Part shown: piece after piece, positions 1-6,338 of the stretch | How positions within the stretch are numbered: the stretch's first letter is position 1 | How the letters are laid out: each line of letters starts with the position of its first letter | Source of the DNA: Marinobacterium sp. xm-d-530 | GTDB lineage: Bacteria; Pseudomonadota; Gammaproteobacteria; Pseudomonadales; Balneatricaceae | Length of the DNA: 6,338 nucleotides | NCBI GenBank assembly: GCA_949499045.1 | Contig: CATEEE010000228.1 | Location: 1 to 6,338, forward strand | Reading direction: 5' to 3' | Notes under the pieces: model-generated | The model's input: the letters and a program-made list of their open reading frames with translations, nothing else | The model's database searches: none | Told to the model about the DNA's origin: nothing | Made by a program: the position numbers and the translations under genes

Positions 1-25
1 AAAAAAGGCGCCTATAGGCGCCCTT
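1..25 (-). terminator. Intrinsic terminator downstream of gyrB
   Basis: Read on the minus strand, a perfect 6-bp GC-only stem (GGCGCC, loop TATA, GGCGCC; positions 22 to 7) is followed at once by six T residues at the window edge. The stem can grow by a G-T and two A-T pairs with the bases on either side. It begins about 20 bases after the gyrB stop codon, so it most likely ends the transcript of the whole cluster. The T-run lies only on the minus-strand side, so it should act in the gyrB direction and not on a convergent gene. The T-run may continue past the window. Confidence 0.85.
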
Positions 26-42
26 CCATTGAATGCAAAAAA

Positions 43-2466
43 TTACACGTCTAGGTTAGAGACATTCAGTGCATTCGACTCAATAAAGTCACGGCGAGGC
101 TCAACCTCATCACCCATCAATGTTGTAAATAACTGATCGGCAGAGATAGCGTCTTCGATAGTTACTTTAAGCATACGGCGGGCATCTGGATCCATGGTTG
201 TCTCCCACAACTGACCAGGGTTCATCTCACCCAATCCTTTGTAGCGCTGAATGTTACTGCCACGACGAGCAAGACCCATCAACCACTCAATACCCTCACC
301 CAACTCGGTGACATCCATACGGCGCTCACCGCGTTGCAGGTAGGCGCCATCCGCAAGAAGGCCTGACAGCTCAGTTCCCAGATCAACGATCAAGTCGTAA
401 TCTTTAGAACGGAAGAAATCAGCCTCAAAACGGAACGCATTGGTAATACCGTGAAGCAAGACTTTAACAACCGGCACATACGAACTGTGCTCCTGATCGT
501 ATTCGACATCCACTGTGTAAACTTCTGAACCCGAAGTAACAATAGAGTCTAGTTTAGATTGAAGCGCTTTAGCCCAACCCTCAACCGTACCTTTATCACC
601 TAGGGAATCAGCAGCTAAACGAGGCACATAAAGTGACTGCATCAATGCCTGTCTTGGGTAAATTCGCGAGAGTCGATTGATCATCGTCATAACCTTACGG
701 TAACGACCAAACAACGTCTCTAGAGCAGCGCCAGTGATTGCCGGTGCATCTTCAGCTGGGTAGAGCGAAGTGCCTTCCAGAGCACCCTGAAGCAGGTACA
801 TGTCCATCGCTTCGTCGTCTTTTAGATACTGCTCTTGCTTGCCCTTCTTAACTTTGTACAGAGGTGGCTGAGCAATATAGATGTAGCCACGCTCAATCAA
901 CTCTGGCATTTGACGGAAGAAGAAGGTCAATAGAAGGGTACGAATGTGTGAACCATCCACGTCCGCATCGGTCATGATAATGATGCTGTGGTAACGAAGC
1001 TTTTCAACGTTGAACTCATCGCGACCGATACCACAACCCAATGCCGTAATCAGAGTACCCACTTCAGCCGACGTCAGCATCTTGTCAAAACGTGCTTTCT
1101 CAACGTTAAGGATCTTACCTTTCAGCGGAAGAATGGCTTGAGTTCGGCGATCACGGCCCTGCTTCGCAGAACCACCCGCCGAGTCACCCTCCACTAAGTA
1201 GAGTTCAGAAAGTGCAGGGTCTTTCTCTTGGCAATCTGCCAATTTACCCGGTAGACCAGCGATATCCAACACACCTTTACGACGGGTCATCTCACGAGCC
1301 TTACGCGCTGCTTCACGCGCACGAGCAGCATCCATCATCTTCTGAACGACCGCTTTGGCTTCAGAGGGATTCTCTAAAAGATAGTTATTGAAGTGCTCAG
1401 CCATCAACTGTTCGACGGCCGTCTTCACTTCAGAGGAGACCAGCTTATCTTTAGTCTGTGAAGAGAACTTAGGATCAGGAACTTTAACCGAAATAATCGC
1501 CGTTAGACCTTCACGACTGTCGTCACCACTGGTGCTGACATTACTCTTTTTGTTCAACGACTCGGAATCAATGTAGCTGTTCAAACCACGCGTCAAAGAG
1601 GCACGGAAGCCAGATAAGTGGGTACCACCGTCACGCTGCGGAATGTTATTGGCAAAACAGTGAATCGACTCTTGGAACGAGTCATTCCACTGTAAAGAAA
1701 CCTCAACGCCAACACCATTTTCATGCATCGCATTGAAGTGGAAGATACTATTAATAGGTGACTTATTCTGGTTAAGGAAATCGACAAACGCCGCAAGGCC
1801 ACCTTCATACTCAAAGATCTCTTCACGACCAGAACGCTCATCTTTTAAACGGATGCGTACACCTGAGTTAAGGAATGAGAGCTCACGTAATCGCTTAGCA
1901 AGAATATCGTACTGGAACTCAATGTTCGTGAAGGTTTCAGGACTTGGCCAGAAACGCACGATGGTGCCGCTGGTATCAGTCTCACCGATCACTTTTAGGG
2001 GTTCTGCCGGAACACCGTGGTTGTAAACCTGCTCATGAACCTCACCAGCACGACGAATGGTCAAACGCAACTCTGTCGACAGAGCGTTTACCACCGAAAC
2101 ACCCACTCCGTGAAGACCGCCAGAGACCTTGTAGGTATTGTCATCGAACTTACCACCAGCGTGGAGAACCGTCATGATAACCTCAGCGGCTGAAACACCC
2201 TCCTCTTCGTGGATGTCAGTCGGAATACCACGACCATTATCGCTGACGGTAATACTCTCATCTGCGTGAATCGTTACGCCGACCTCACTACAAAAACCGG
2301 CTAGCGCTTCATCAATGCCGTTGTCGACGAGCTCGAATACCATGTGATGCAAACCACTACCGTCATCGGTATCACCGATATACATCCCTGGGCGCTTGCG
2401 CACGGCATCAAGGCCCTTAAGAACCTTAATACTGGACGAATCGTAATCTTGGTTTGACTCACTCAT
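43..2466 (-). CDS. gyrB: DNA gyrase subunit B
   Basis: This is the ATPase subunit of DNA gyrase, the cytoplasmic type IIA topoisomerase (GyrA2GyrB2) that introduces negative supercoils using ATP. The product is 807 residues, close to the 804 of E. coli. From the N-terminus it shows the GHKL ATPase (E45 and N49 in ELVDNGIDEA, D76 in SDNGRGIP, the glycine-rich lid GGLHGVGVS), then the transducer domain, then the TOPRIM domain with EGDSAGG (E426), PLKGKILNVEK and the metal-binding DADVDG (D500, D502). The long insertion typical of gram-negative GyrB follows, and then the tail motif QRYKGLGEMNP near residue 740. By alignment by eye, D428, K449 and R139 match E. coli D426, K447 (quinolone positions) and R136 (coumarin position), all in the sensitive state. 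The ATG at 2466 is chosen because GGAGAG stands just before it; an in-frame TTG 12 bases upstream would add only four residues and has no family support. The gene overlaps the end of recF by 8 bases. ParE is excluded by the length and the insertion. Confidence 0.98.
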   Translation of the reverse strand: MSESNQDYDSSSIKVLKGLDAVRKRPGMYIGDTDDGSGLHHMVFELVDNGIDEALAGFCSEVGVTIHADESITVSDNGRGIPTDIHEEEGVSAAEVIMTVLHAGGKFDDNTYKVSGGLHGVGVSVVNALSTELRLTIRRAGEVHEQVYNHGVPAEPLKVIGETDTSGTIVRFWPSPETFTNIEFQYDILAKRLRELSFLNSGVRIRLKDERSGREEIFEYEGGLAAFVDFLNQNKSPINSIFHFNAMHENGVGVEVSLQWNDSFQESIHCFANNIPQRDGGTHLSGFRASLTRGLNSYIDSESLNKKSNVSTSGDDSREGLTAIISVKVPDPKFSSQTKDKLVSSEVKTAVEQLMAEHFNNYLLENPSEAKAVVQKMMDAARAREAARKAREMTRRKGVLDIAGLPGKLADCQEKDPALSELYLVEGDSAGGSAKQGRDRRTQAILPLKGKILNVEKARFDKMLTSAEVGTLITALGCGIGRDEFNVEKLRYHSIIIMTDADVDGSHIRTLLLTFFFRQMPELIERGYIYIAQPPLYKVKKGKQEQYLKDDEAMDMYLLQGALEGTSLYPAEDAPAITGAALETLFGRYRKVMTMINRLSRIYPRQALMQSLYVPRLAADSLGDKGTVEGWAKALQSKLDSIVTSGSEVYTVDVEYDQEHSSYVPVVKVLLHGITNAFRFEADFFRSKDYDLIVDLGTELSGLLADGAYLQRGERRMDVTELGEGIEWLMGLARRGSNIQRYKGLGEMNPGQLWETTMDPDARRMLKVTIEDAISADQLFTTLMGDEVEPRRDFIESNALNVSNLDV

Positions 2467-3565
2467 AGATCTCTCCAAATGTCTGCTTGGCAGTTAACTG
2501 ACCTGAATCGACGTTCAACAGGGCACCGTCAGTCGTTGCGCCCCATACCTCTAGCATTGAGTTTGGCTCAACACAGGTTACAAAACTTTGGCTATTGCTC
2601 TGTTTCAAGAACGAGCAAAACGTTGCCAGGTGCTCTTTATCGAGCTCAGCAGGGAGATCATCTATCAAGTAGATACAGGAGTGACCCCGAGTCGCTTCAT
2701 AAAGCTGACCCTGCGCGAGCTTAAGTGCACTAACGACCAGTTTCTTCTGGCCACGTGATAGATGCTCAGCTGCACTGCGACTGCCAACTTTAAATTTAAG
2801 ATCAGCTCGCTGTGGACCCAAGGAGGTAAACCCCTGACGCATATCACGTTCAAAACTATCATTTAACAGAGCCTGCAGATCCTGATCGGTGTCCCAGCCT
2901 GGGCTAAAACGCAGATCCGTAACGACCTCTCGAACCAGCTGCTCCGCGATGCCTGAAAAATGCGGCAAAAGGGCATCAACATAAGCGCTTCGAAGCTCTG
3001 TAAGTCGTTCTGCGTGAAGGATAAATTCTCTATCCCAAACCTCTCGTAACGACCGATCAATATTACCACGTTTTAGCAGTGAATTCCTTTGTTTTAACGC
3101 TCTTTGAAAGCCTCTCCAGACAGAAATAAACCCTACTGAATGATGAAATCCACCCCAATCAATAAACTGACGTCTAACCGAAGGGGAGCCATCCAAAAGT
3201 GTGAAACTATCAGAGTCAATGACCTGCATAGGCACTAAGCCAGCAAGCGCCGTTAAATCGATCTCTTCACCTCTAAACCGAGCACGTACCTCGCCCTGCT
3301 GAGTTCGTTCAACGCCTAAACCACCTGAGTCAGATTCACCCTCAATCTTTGCAAAACAGGTCAATTGTTGCTGACCCTCAGAGATAACATAACGACTCTG
3401 GTGAGTTCTGAATGAGCGAGCTACAGATAGGAAGTGAAGACCTTCAAGAATACTGGTCTTACCGCTGCCGTTTTGGCCATGAATGATGTTGATATCCGCT
3501 GACGCATCAAAGGCCAGAGATTGAATGGAGCGTAGATTGGAAAGTTGCAGTCGCTTTATGCGCAT
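2459..3565 (-). CDS. recF: DNA replication and repair protein RecF
   Basis: RecF is an ABC-type, SMC/Rad50-like ATPase. With RecO and RecR it helps load RecA on gapped single-stranded DNA at the junction with duplex, for daughter-strand gap repair and fork recovery. The 368-residue product compares with 357 in E. coli. Visible motifs are Walker A GQNGSGKT (residues 30-37), the GPQRAD stretch near 250, the ABC signature LSRGQKK (269-275) and Walker B CIYLIDD (297-303) followed by a LPAELD D-loop. The start MRIKRLQLSNLRSI aligns with the usual RecF N-terminus, so the ATG at 3565 is firm. However, no Shine-Dalgarno sequence precedes it: the bases just upstream are TTTTCTATTT, the tail of a hairpin. 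The TGA stop at 2461-2459 lies within the first codons of gyrB. The neighbouring dnaN, 45 bases upstream, is the standard partner. The gene may be weakly expressed, which is known for RecF in E. coli. Confidence 0.97.
   Translation of the reverse strand: MRIKRLQLSNLRSIQSLAFDASADINIIHGQNGSGKTSILEGLHFLSVARSFRTHQSRYVISEGQQQLTCFAKIEGESDSGGLGVERTQQGEVRARFRGEEIDLTALAGLVPMQVIDSDSFTLLDGSPSVRRQFIDWGGFHHSVGFISVWRGFQRALKQRNSLLKRGNIDRSLREVWDREFILHAERLTELRSAYVDALLPHFSGIAEQLVREVVTDLRFSPGWDTDQDLQALLNDSFERDMRQGFTSLGPQRADLKFKVGSRSAAEHLSRGQKKLVVSALKLAQGQLYEATRGHSCIYLIDDLPAELDKEHLATFCSFLKQSNSQSFVTCVEPNSMLEVWGATTDGALLNVDSGQLTAKQTFGEIYE
2471..2476 (-). promoter_or_regulatory. gyrB ribosome binding site inside the recF end
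   Basis: GGAGAG on the minus strand lies four bases (six from the GGAG core) before the gyrB ATG at 2466. It sits inside the last codons of recF and decides the gyrB start in favour of MSESNQ rather than the TTG further upstream. Because recF ends only after this site, ribosomes finishing recF cross it, which fits translational coupling. Confidence 0.8.
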
Positions 3566-3571
3566 AAATAG

Positions 3572-3596
3572 AAAAGGCCGCCCCAGGGACGGCCTC
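3572..3596 (-). terminator. Terminator-like hairpin between dnaN and recF
   Basis: On the minus strand the arms AGGCCG and CGGCCT (3595-3590 and 3580-3575) flank TCCCTGGGG. That core can add a T-G and two C-G pairs around a CTG loop, giving about nine pairs. Four T residues (3575-3572, the first being part of the stem) follow, then CTATTT and the recF ATG. ATAG at 3599-3596 can also pair with CTAT at 3571-3568 across a three-T bulge. The hairpin starts 15 bases after the dnaN stop. It has the shape of a rho-independent terminator, but the T-run is short, so partial termination (an attenuator inside the operon) is more likely than a complete stop. It could instead be a stem that protects or separates mRNA segments. 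Confidence 0.65.
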
Positions 3597-3610
3597 TATC
3601 AGGGCGTTAA

Positions 3611-4714
3611 TTACATGCGCATTGGCATGATAACGTACGTTGAATTTGGATCATCAAAGCCTTGAATCAGCGCGCTGCTGTTGGCATCAGCTAAGGTGAA
3701 ACGAACCACATCAGAACCAAGAATAGAGAGTACGTCTAATAAGTAGTTAACATTAAAGCCGATATCGATCGAAGGACCTTCGTACTCAACGGCAACGGTC
3801 TCTTCTGCCTCTTCCTGCTCTGGGTTATTGGCGGTTACTTTAAGGTAGCCATCGCTCAGTGTTAGACGCACACCGCGGTATTTTTCATTCGAGAGAATCG
3901 CAATGCGCTGGAACACTTGTCGCAGCTCCTGACGATCACCCAGCACGATTTTATCACCGTTTTTAGGAATAACACGTTGGTAATCCGGGAACTTGCCATC
4001 AACCAGTTTCGAAGTAAACGTGTAGTCACCTACGTTAGCGCGAATGTGTGAAGCACCAATGACGAGGGTAACGGGTGAGTCACCACCTTGCAGTAATCGA
4101 GCCAGCTCAAGAATACCCTTGCGAGGTACGATAATCTGGTGAGAGCCGCCTGCTGGTACATCCGCTGCAGAAGCCGAAGTCGCCAGACGGTGGCCATCGG
4201 TTGCAACGGATCGAAGTGAGTCTTCACTTACTTCCAAAAGCATACCGTTAAGGTAATAACGCACATCCTGCTGCGCCATAGAGAAGCCTGTTTTCTCGAT
4301 CAGATGACGCAGTTCAGACTGGGGCAGACTCAGTTCAAACGCTTGCGGACTGTCTTCAACATTCGGGAACTCAGATGCTGCTAACGTTGTTAGCGAGAAC
4401 TTAGAACGACCCGATTTGATGATCATTTTCTGACCGCTTAACTCCATCTCGATACGAGCATCGTCAGAAAGCGATTTACAGATATCCATTAGCTTACGTG
4501 CTGGCACTGTAACTGAACCGGGTTGAGCAGGCTCTTGAAGGTGCACGCGGCCTACCAACTCGACTTCGAGATCGGTACCGGTTAGTGAGAGTTGATCACC
4601 CTCAGCCACCATCAGAATGTTCGAGAGCACAGGCAGAGTTTGTCTGCGCTCAACCACGCCGGCAACAAGCTGTAATGGTTTAATCAAAGCCTCACGAGTG
4701 ATGACGAATCTCAT
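3611..4714 (-). CDS. dnaN: DNA polymerase III beta subunit (sliding clamp)
   Basis: DnaN forms the ring-shaped dimer that encircles DNA and holds polymerase III, and also binds MutS, ligase, Hda and translesion polymerases through its hydrophobic cleft. The product has 367 residues against 366 in E. coli, which fits three repeated clamp domains of about 120 residues each. The N-terminus MRFVITREALIKPLQLVAGVVERR, the block ATDGHRLATS (near residue 175, one wall of the partner-binding cleft) and the C-terminal YVIMPMRM (the other cleft wall, V/MPM) are all typical. The ATG at 4714 is supported by an AGGA six bases upstream and by the conserved N-terminus. It follows dnaA by 25 bases with no terminator between, so dnaA and dnaN are almost certainly co-transcribed. 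The stop codon is followed by the hairpin described at 3572-3596. Confidence 0.98.
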   Translation of the reverse strand: MRFVITREALIKPLQLVAGVVERRQTLPVLSNILMVAEGDQLSLTGTDLEVELVGRVHLQEPAQPGSVTVPARKLMDICKSLSDDARIEMELSGQKMIIKSGRSKFSLTTLAASEFPNVEDSPQAFELSLPQSELRHLIEKTGFSMAQQDVRYYLNGMLLEVSEDSLRSVATDGHRLATSASAADVPAGGSHQIIVPRKGILELARLLQGGDSPVTLVIGASHIRANVGDYTFTSKLVDGKFPDYQRVIPKNGDKIVLGDRQELRQVFQRIAILSNEKYRGVRLTLSDGYLKVTANNPEQEEAEETVAVEYEGPSIDIGFNVNYLLDVLSILGSDVVRFTLADANSSALIQGFDDPNSTYVIMPMRM

Positions 4715-4720
4715 GCGTAT

Positions 4721-4724
4721 TCCT
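4721..4724 (-). promoter_or_regulatory. dnaN ribosome binding site
   Basis: AGGA on the minus strand, six bases before the dnaN ATG, lies in the 25-base gap after the dnaA stop. It is an ordinary Shine-Dalgarno site and confirms the dnaN start. The gap is too short for a terminator and shows none; any separate dnaN promoter would have to lie inside dnaA. Confidence 0.7.
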
Positions 4725-4739
4725 ATCTCAGTCTGTCAG

Positions 4740-6200
4740 TTAGGTCGTCAAATGACGAAGCAGGTTTTTGTAATCTTCTGCGATCTCAGCATTGCTGTCA
4801 CGCAACTCTTTAATTTTTCGTGTCGCGTGCAAGACCGTGGTGTGATCTCGACCGCCAAATGCGTTGCCTATTTCGGGTAGGCTGTGGTTAGTTAGCTCTT
4901 TCGACAAGGACATAGCAACCTGTCTTGGCCGAGCGACTGAGCGACTGCGGCGCTTTGAGTGCAGATCAGCTACACGGATCTTATAATACTCAGAGACCAC
5001 ACGCTGAATGTTATCAATACTAACCTGTTTATCCTGTAATGCCAGTAGATCCTTAAGCGACTCTTTAACAAAGGTCGTGGTGATCGGACTACCGGTGAAG
5101 TGAGCATTCGCTATGACTCGCTTCAAAGCACCTTCTAACTCTCGGACATTACTACGAATCTTCTGCGCAAGGAAGAAGGCGGCATCATCTGGAAGCTTAA
5201 TTCGCGCTTCGTGCGCCTTTTTCATAATAATTGCGACACGCGTCTCTAGCTCTGGCGGCTCGATAGCCACAGTTAATCCCCAACCAAAACGAGACTTTAA
5301 GCGCTCTTCCATGCCACCGATCTCTTTTGGATAGCGATCACTGGTGAGGATCATCTGCTGACCACCTTCGAGCAGTGCGTTAAAAGTGTGGAAGAACTCC
5401 TCTTGCGAGCGATCCTTATTAGCAAAAAACTGAATGTCATCGATTAACAGCGCATCAACTGAACGGTAATAACGTTTAAAGTCATTAATCGCATTCAATT
5501 GAAGCGCTTTTACCATGTCGGCCACAAAGCGTTCTGAGTGCAGGTAGACAATCTTAGCGCTAGGGTTACGCTTCAGCATTTCGGCACCCACTGCGTGCAT
5601 CAAGTGAGTCTTACCTAAACCTACACCGCCATAAATAAAGAGTGGGTTGTATCCACCACCTGGGTTATCTGCCACCTGTTGCGCCGCTGCTGAGGCCAGC
5701 TGGTTAGATTTACCTTGGACAAAGGATTCAAAGGTGAAGCTGGGGTTCAAACTGGTCTGGTGTCGAAGGCCACCCTCGACCTGCACCGTACGATCCATAA
5801 CCTCTGGCTGAACCTCAAGCTCTGGCTGAATAATTTCAGAAGACGGCGTAACAATGGAGGTCGATGTAAATTCAGACTGAGGCTCTTGGGCCTCAACACG
5901 CATCGGTTTGGCTCTAGCAACTTCTGGGCGGGCGCGAGCAACTGATGATGTAACGGAACCTGCAATGCCTATCTCAATCAGTGGCGCAGATTCACCGCTT
6001 AAGCGCTCAACGACATCCTGAAAACGGGTAACAAACTTATCCGCAACCCAATCCTTAACGAATCGGTTAGGGGCAAGCAGAACAATGTGCGACTCAGTCT
6101 CTAGATCCAAACGCAAAGGGCGAACCCAAGTGTTGTACTGCTGTGACGGCAGTTCATCTTTTAGCGTTTCTAGGCACTGTTGCCATAAATCTTGAAACAT
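4740..6200 (-). CDS. dnaA: Chromosomal replication initiator protein DnaA
   Basis: DnaA is the AAA+ ATPase that binds DnaA boxes at oriC, melts the AT-rich unwinding element and brings in the DnaB helicase; it also acts as a transcription regulator. From the ATG at 6200 the product has 486 residues (E. coli 467). Domain I (about 1-75, starting MFQDLWQQCLETLKDELP with the conserved Trp) is followed by a loose domain II linker to about 150, rich in Ala-Arg-Pro-Glu. The AAA+ domain has Walker A GGVGLGKT (191-198), Walker B LLIDD (251-255), sensor I LTSDR (285-289), the arginine finger in LKSRF (R304) and sensor II in NVRELEGAL (R353). The C-terminal DNA-binding domain has the signature GGRDHTTVLHA (449-459). 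An in-frame TTG at 6260 would add 20 unconserved residues and run into a DnaA box, so it is rejected. Only a weak GGGG stands eight bases before the ATG. The extra length compared with E. coli lies in the linker. Confidence 0.97.
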   Translation of the reverse strand: MFQDLWQQCLETLKDELPSQQYNTWVRPLRLDLETESHIVLLAPNRFVKDWVADKFVTRFQDVVERLSGESAPLIEIGIAGSVTSSVARARPEVARAKPMRVEAQEPQSEFTSTSIVTPSSEIIQPELEVQPEVMDRTVQVEGGLRHQTSLNPSFTFESFVQGKSNQLASAAAQQVADNPGGGYNPLFIYGGVGLGKTHLMHAVGAEMLKRNPSAKIVYLHSERFVADMVKALQLNAINDFKRYYRSVDALLIDDIQFFANKDRSQEEFFHTFNALLEGGQQMILTSDRYPKEIGGMEERLKSRFGWGLTVAIEPPELETRVAIIMKKAHEARIKLPDDAAFFLAQKIRSNVRELEGALKRVIANAHFTGSPITTTFVKESLKDLLALQDKQVSIDNIQRVVSEYYKIRVADLHSKRRSRSVARPRQVAMSLSKELTNHSLPEIGNAFGGRDHTTVLHATRKIKELRDSNAEIAEDYKNLLRHLTT

Positions 6201-6241
6201 CGGTTGAGCCCCAGTGGGTTTTTTAAAGGTATTGACGAATC

Positions 6242-6250
6242 TTATCCCCA
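6242..6250 (+). promoter_or_regulatory. Probable second DnaA box, one mismatch
   Basis: TTATCCCCA differs from the consensus TTATCCACA only at position 7. It lies 19 bases from the perfect box in the same orientation, which suggests cooperative binding. It is also followed by CA, so it may be read as a box with two extra bases. It is probably a weaker site. Confidence 0.5.
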
Positions 6251-6260
6251 CAGGGTGCAA

Positions 6261-6269
6261 TTATCCACA
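6261..6269 (+). promoter_or_regulatory. DnaA box, perfect consensus
   Basis: TTATCCACA is an exact match to the high-affinity DnaA box (the R1/R4 type of E. coli). It lies 61 bases upstream of the dnaA ATG, where it can serve both DnaA autorepression and origin binding. An exact 9-mer in this place is very unlikely to be chance. Confidence 0.85.
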
Positions 6270-6338
6270 GAATTTTCAAATAAATATCCGCAAGTTATTT
6301 AAATCAATAGGTTACAAGATGCAGGAGCTGAGGGTAAA

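Larger units (their letters stand above)
6201..6338. promoter_or_regulatory. dnaA leader, possible edge of oriC
   Basis: This 138-base stretch upstream of dnaA reaches the window edge and holds no supportable gene. It contains two DnaA boxes in the same orientation (listed separately) and, beyond them, a strongly AT-rich segment from about 6270 to 6310. In many gammaproteobacteria outside the enterics, oriC lies between dnaA and rpmH, so this may be its dnaA-proximal end. There is no GATC site here, unlike the E. coli origin, and no full origin can be shown. The dnaA promoter should be here, on the minus strand, but I find no convincing -35/-10 pair. Confidence 0.5.

Noticed and set aside
988..2177. 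Several plus-strand open frames of 60-97 codons inside gyrB
   Set aside because: They lie opposite a fully conserved gyrB frame, have no recognisable domains and no ribosome binding sites, and are explained by antisense shadows of its codon use.
4617..4880. Plus-strand open frame of 87 codons across the dnaA-dnaN junction
   Set aside because: Most of it is antisense to conserved dnaN and dnaA codons, and its product resembles nothing I know. It has no supporting signals.
6037..6045. TTATCCGCA inside dnaA as a functional DnaA box
   Set aside because: It has one mismatch and lies within conserved coding sequence for domain I, so it may be chance; it is mentioned only as part of the orientation pattern.
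6260..6265. GATAAT on the minus strand as a dnaA -10 element
   Set aside because: The hexamer is part of the DnaA box (the reverse complement of TTATCC gives GGATAA), and no -35-like hexamer stands 16-18 bases upstream.
6319..6338. Plus-strand ATG near the right edge that might begin a divergent gene
   Set aside because: Only 20 bases are visible and the AGG seven bases upstream is weak support. More flanking sequence is needed to say anything.
1..6338. Mobile elements, CRISPR arrays, tRNA or rRNA genes, defence or biosynthetic systems
   Set aside because: The four housekeeping genes fill almost the whole window. I saw no long repeats, spacer arrays, cloverleaf-like sequence or transposase ends in the short gaps.

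Overview
The window carries four contiguous genes, all on the minus strand, in the order of transcription dnaA, dnaN, recF, gyrB (reading from high to low coordinates). This is the classical replication-initiation block found next to the chromosomal origin in many bacteria. A 138-base leader lies upstream of dnaA at the right edge, and an intrinsic terminator lies downstream of gyrB at the left edge. The protein sequences are complete, show every expected catalytic motif and have no frameshifts. GyrB has the insertion in its TOPRIM/tail part that is typical of proteobacteria, and DnaA, DnaN and RecF all read like gammaproteobacterial proteins. By eye, a gammaproteobacterium of the Pseudomonas/Oceanospirillum type with mid-range GC is the best guess. 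The genus cannot be decided from this sequence alone.

Layout: positions 1-25 hold the terminator of the cluster; 43-2466 gyrB; 2459-3565 recF, overlapping gyrB by 8 bases; 3566-3610 a short spacer filled by a strong hairpin followed by a T-run; 3611-4714 dnaN; 4715-4739 a 25-base spacer with the dnaN ribosome binding site; 4740-6200 dnaA; 6201-6338 the dnaA leader, with one perfect and one near-perfect DnaA box and AT-rich DNA that may be the edge of oriC. There is no gene-free stretch longer than 300 bases.

How the genes work together: DnaA binds DnaA boxes and opens the origin. DnaN is the sliding clamp that tethers DNA polymerase III. RecF loads RecA at stalled or gapped forks. GyrB, together with GyrA encoded elsewhere, removes the positive supercoils made by replication. 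DnaA boxes in the dnaA leader suggest the usual autorepression by DnaA.

The gene content is entirely conserved housekeeping, and I see no sign of a new biological system. The points most worth checking are regulatory. A terminator-like hairpin separates dnaA-dnaN from recF-gyrB. The recF start directly follows that hairpin and has no visible Shine-Dalgarno sequence. recF and gyrB look translationally coupled through an 8-base overlap.
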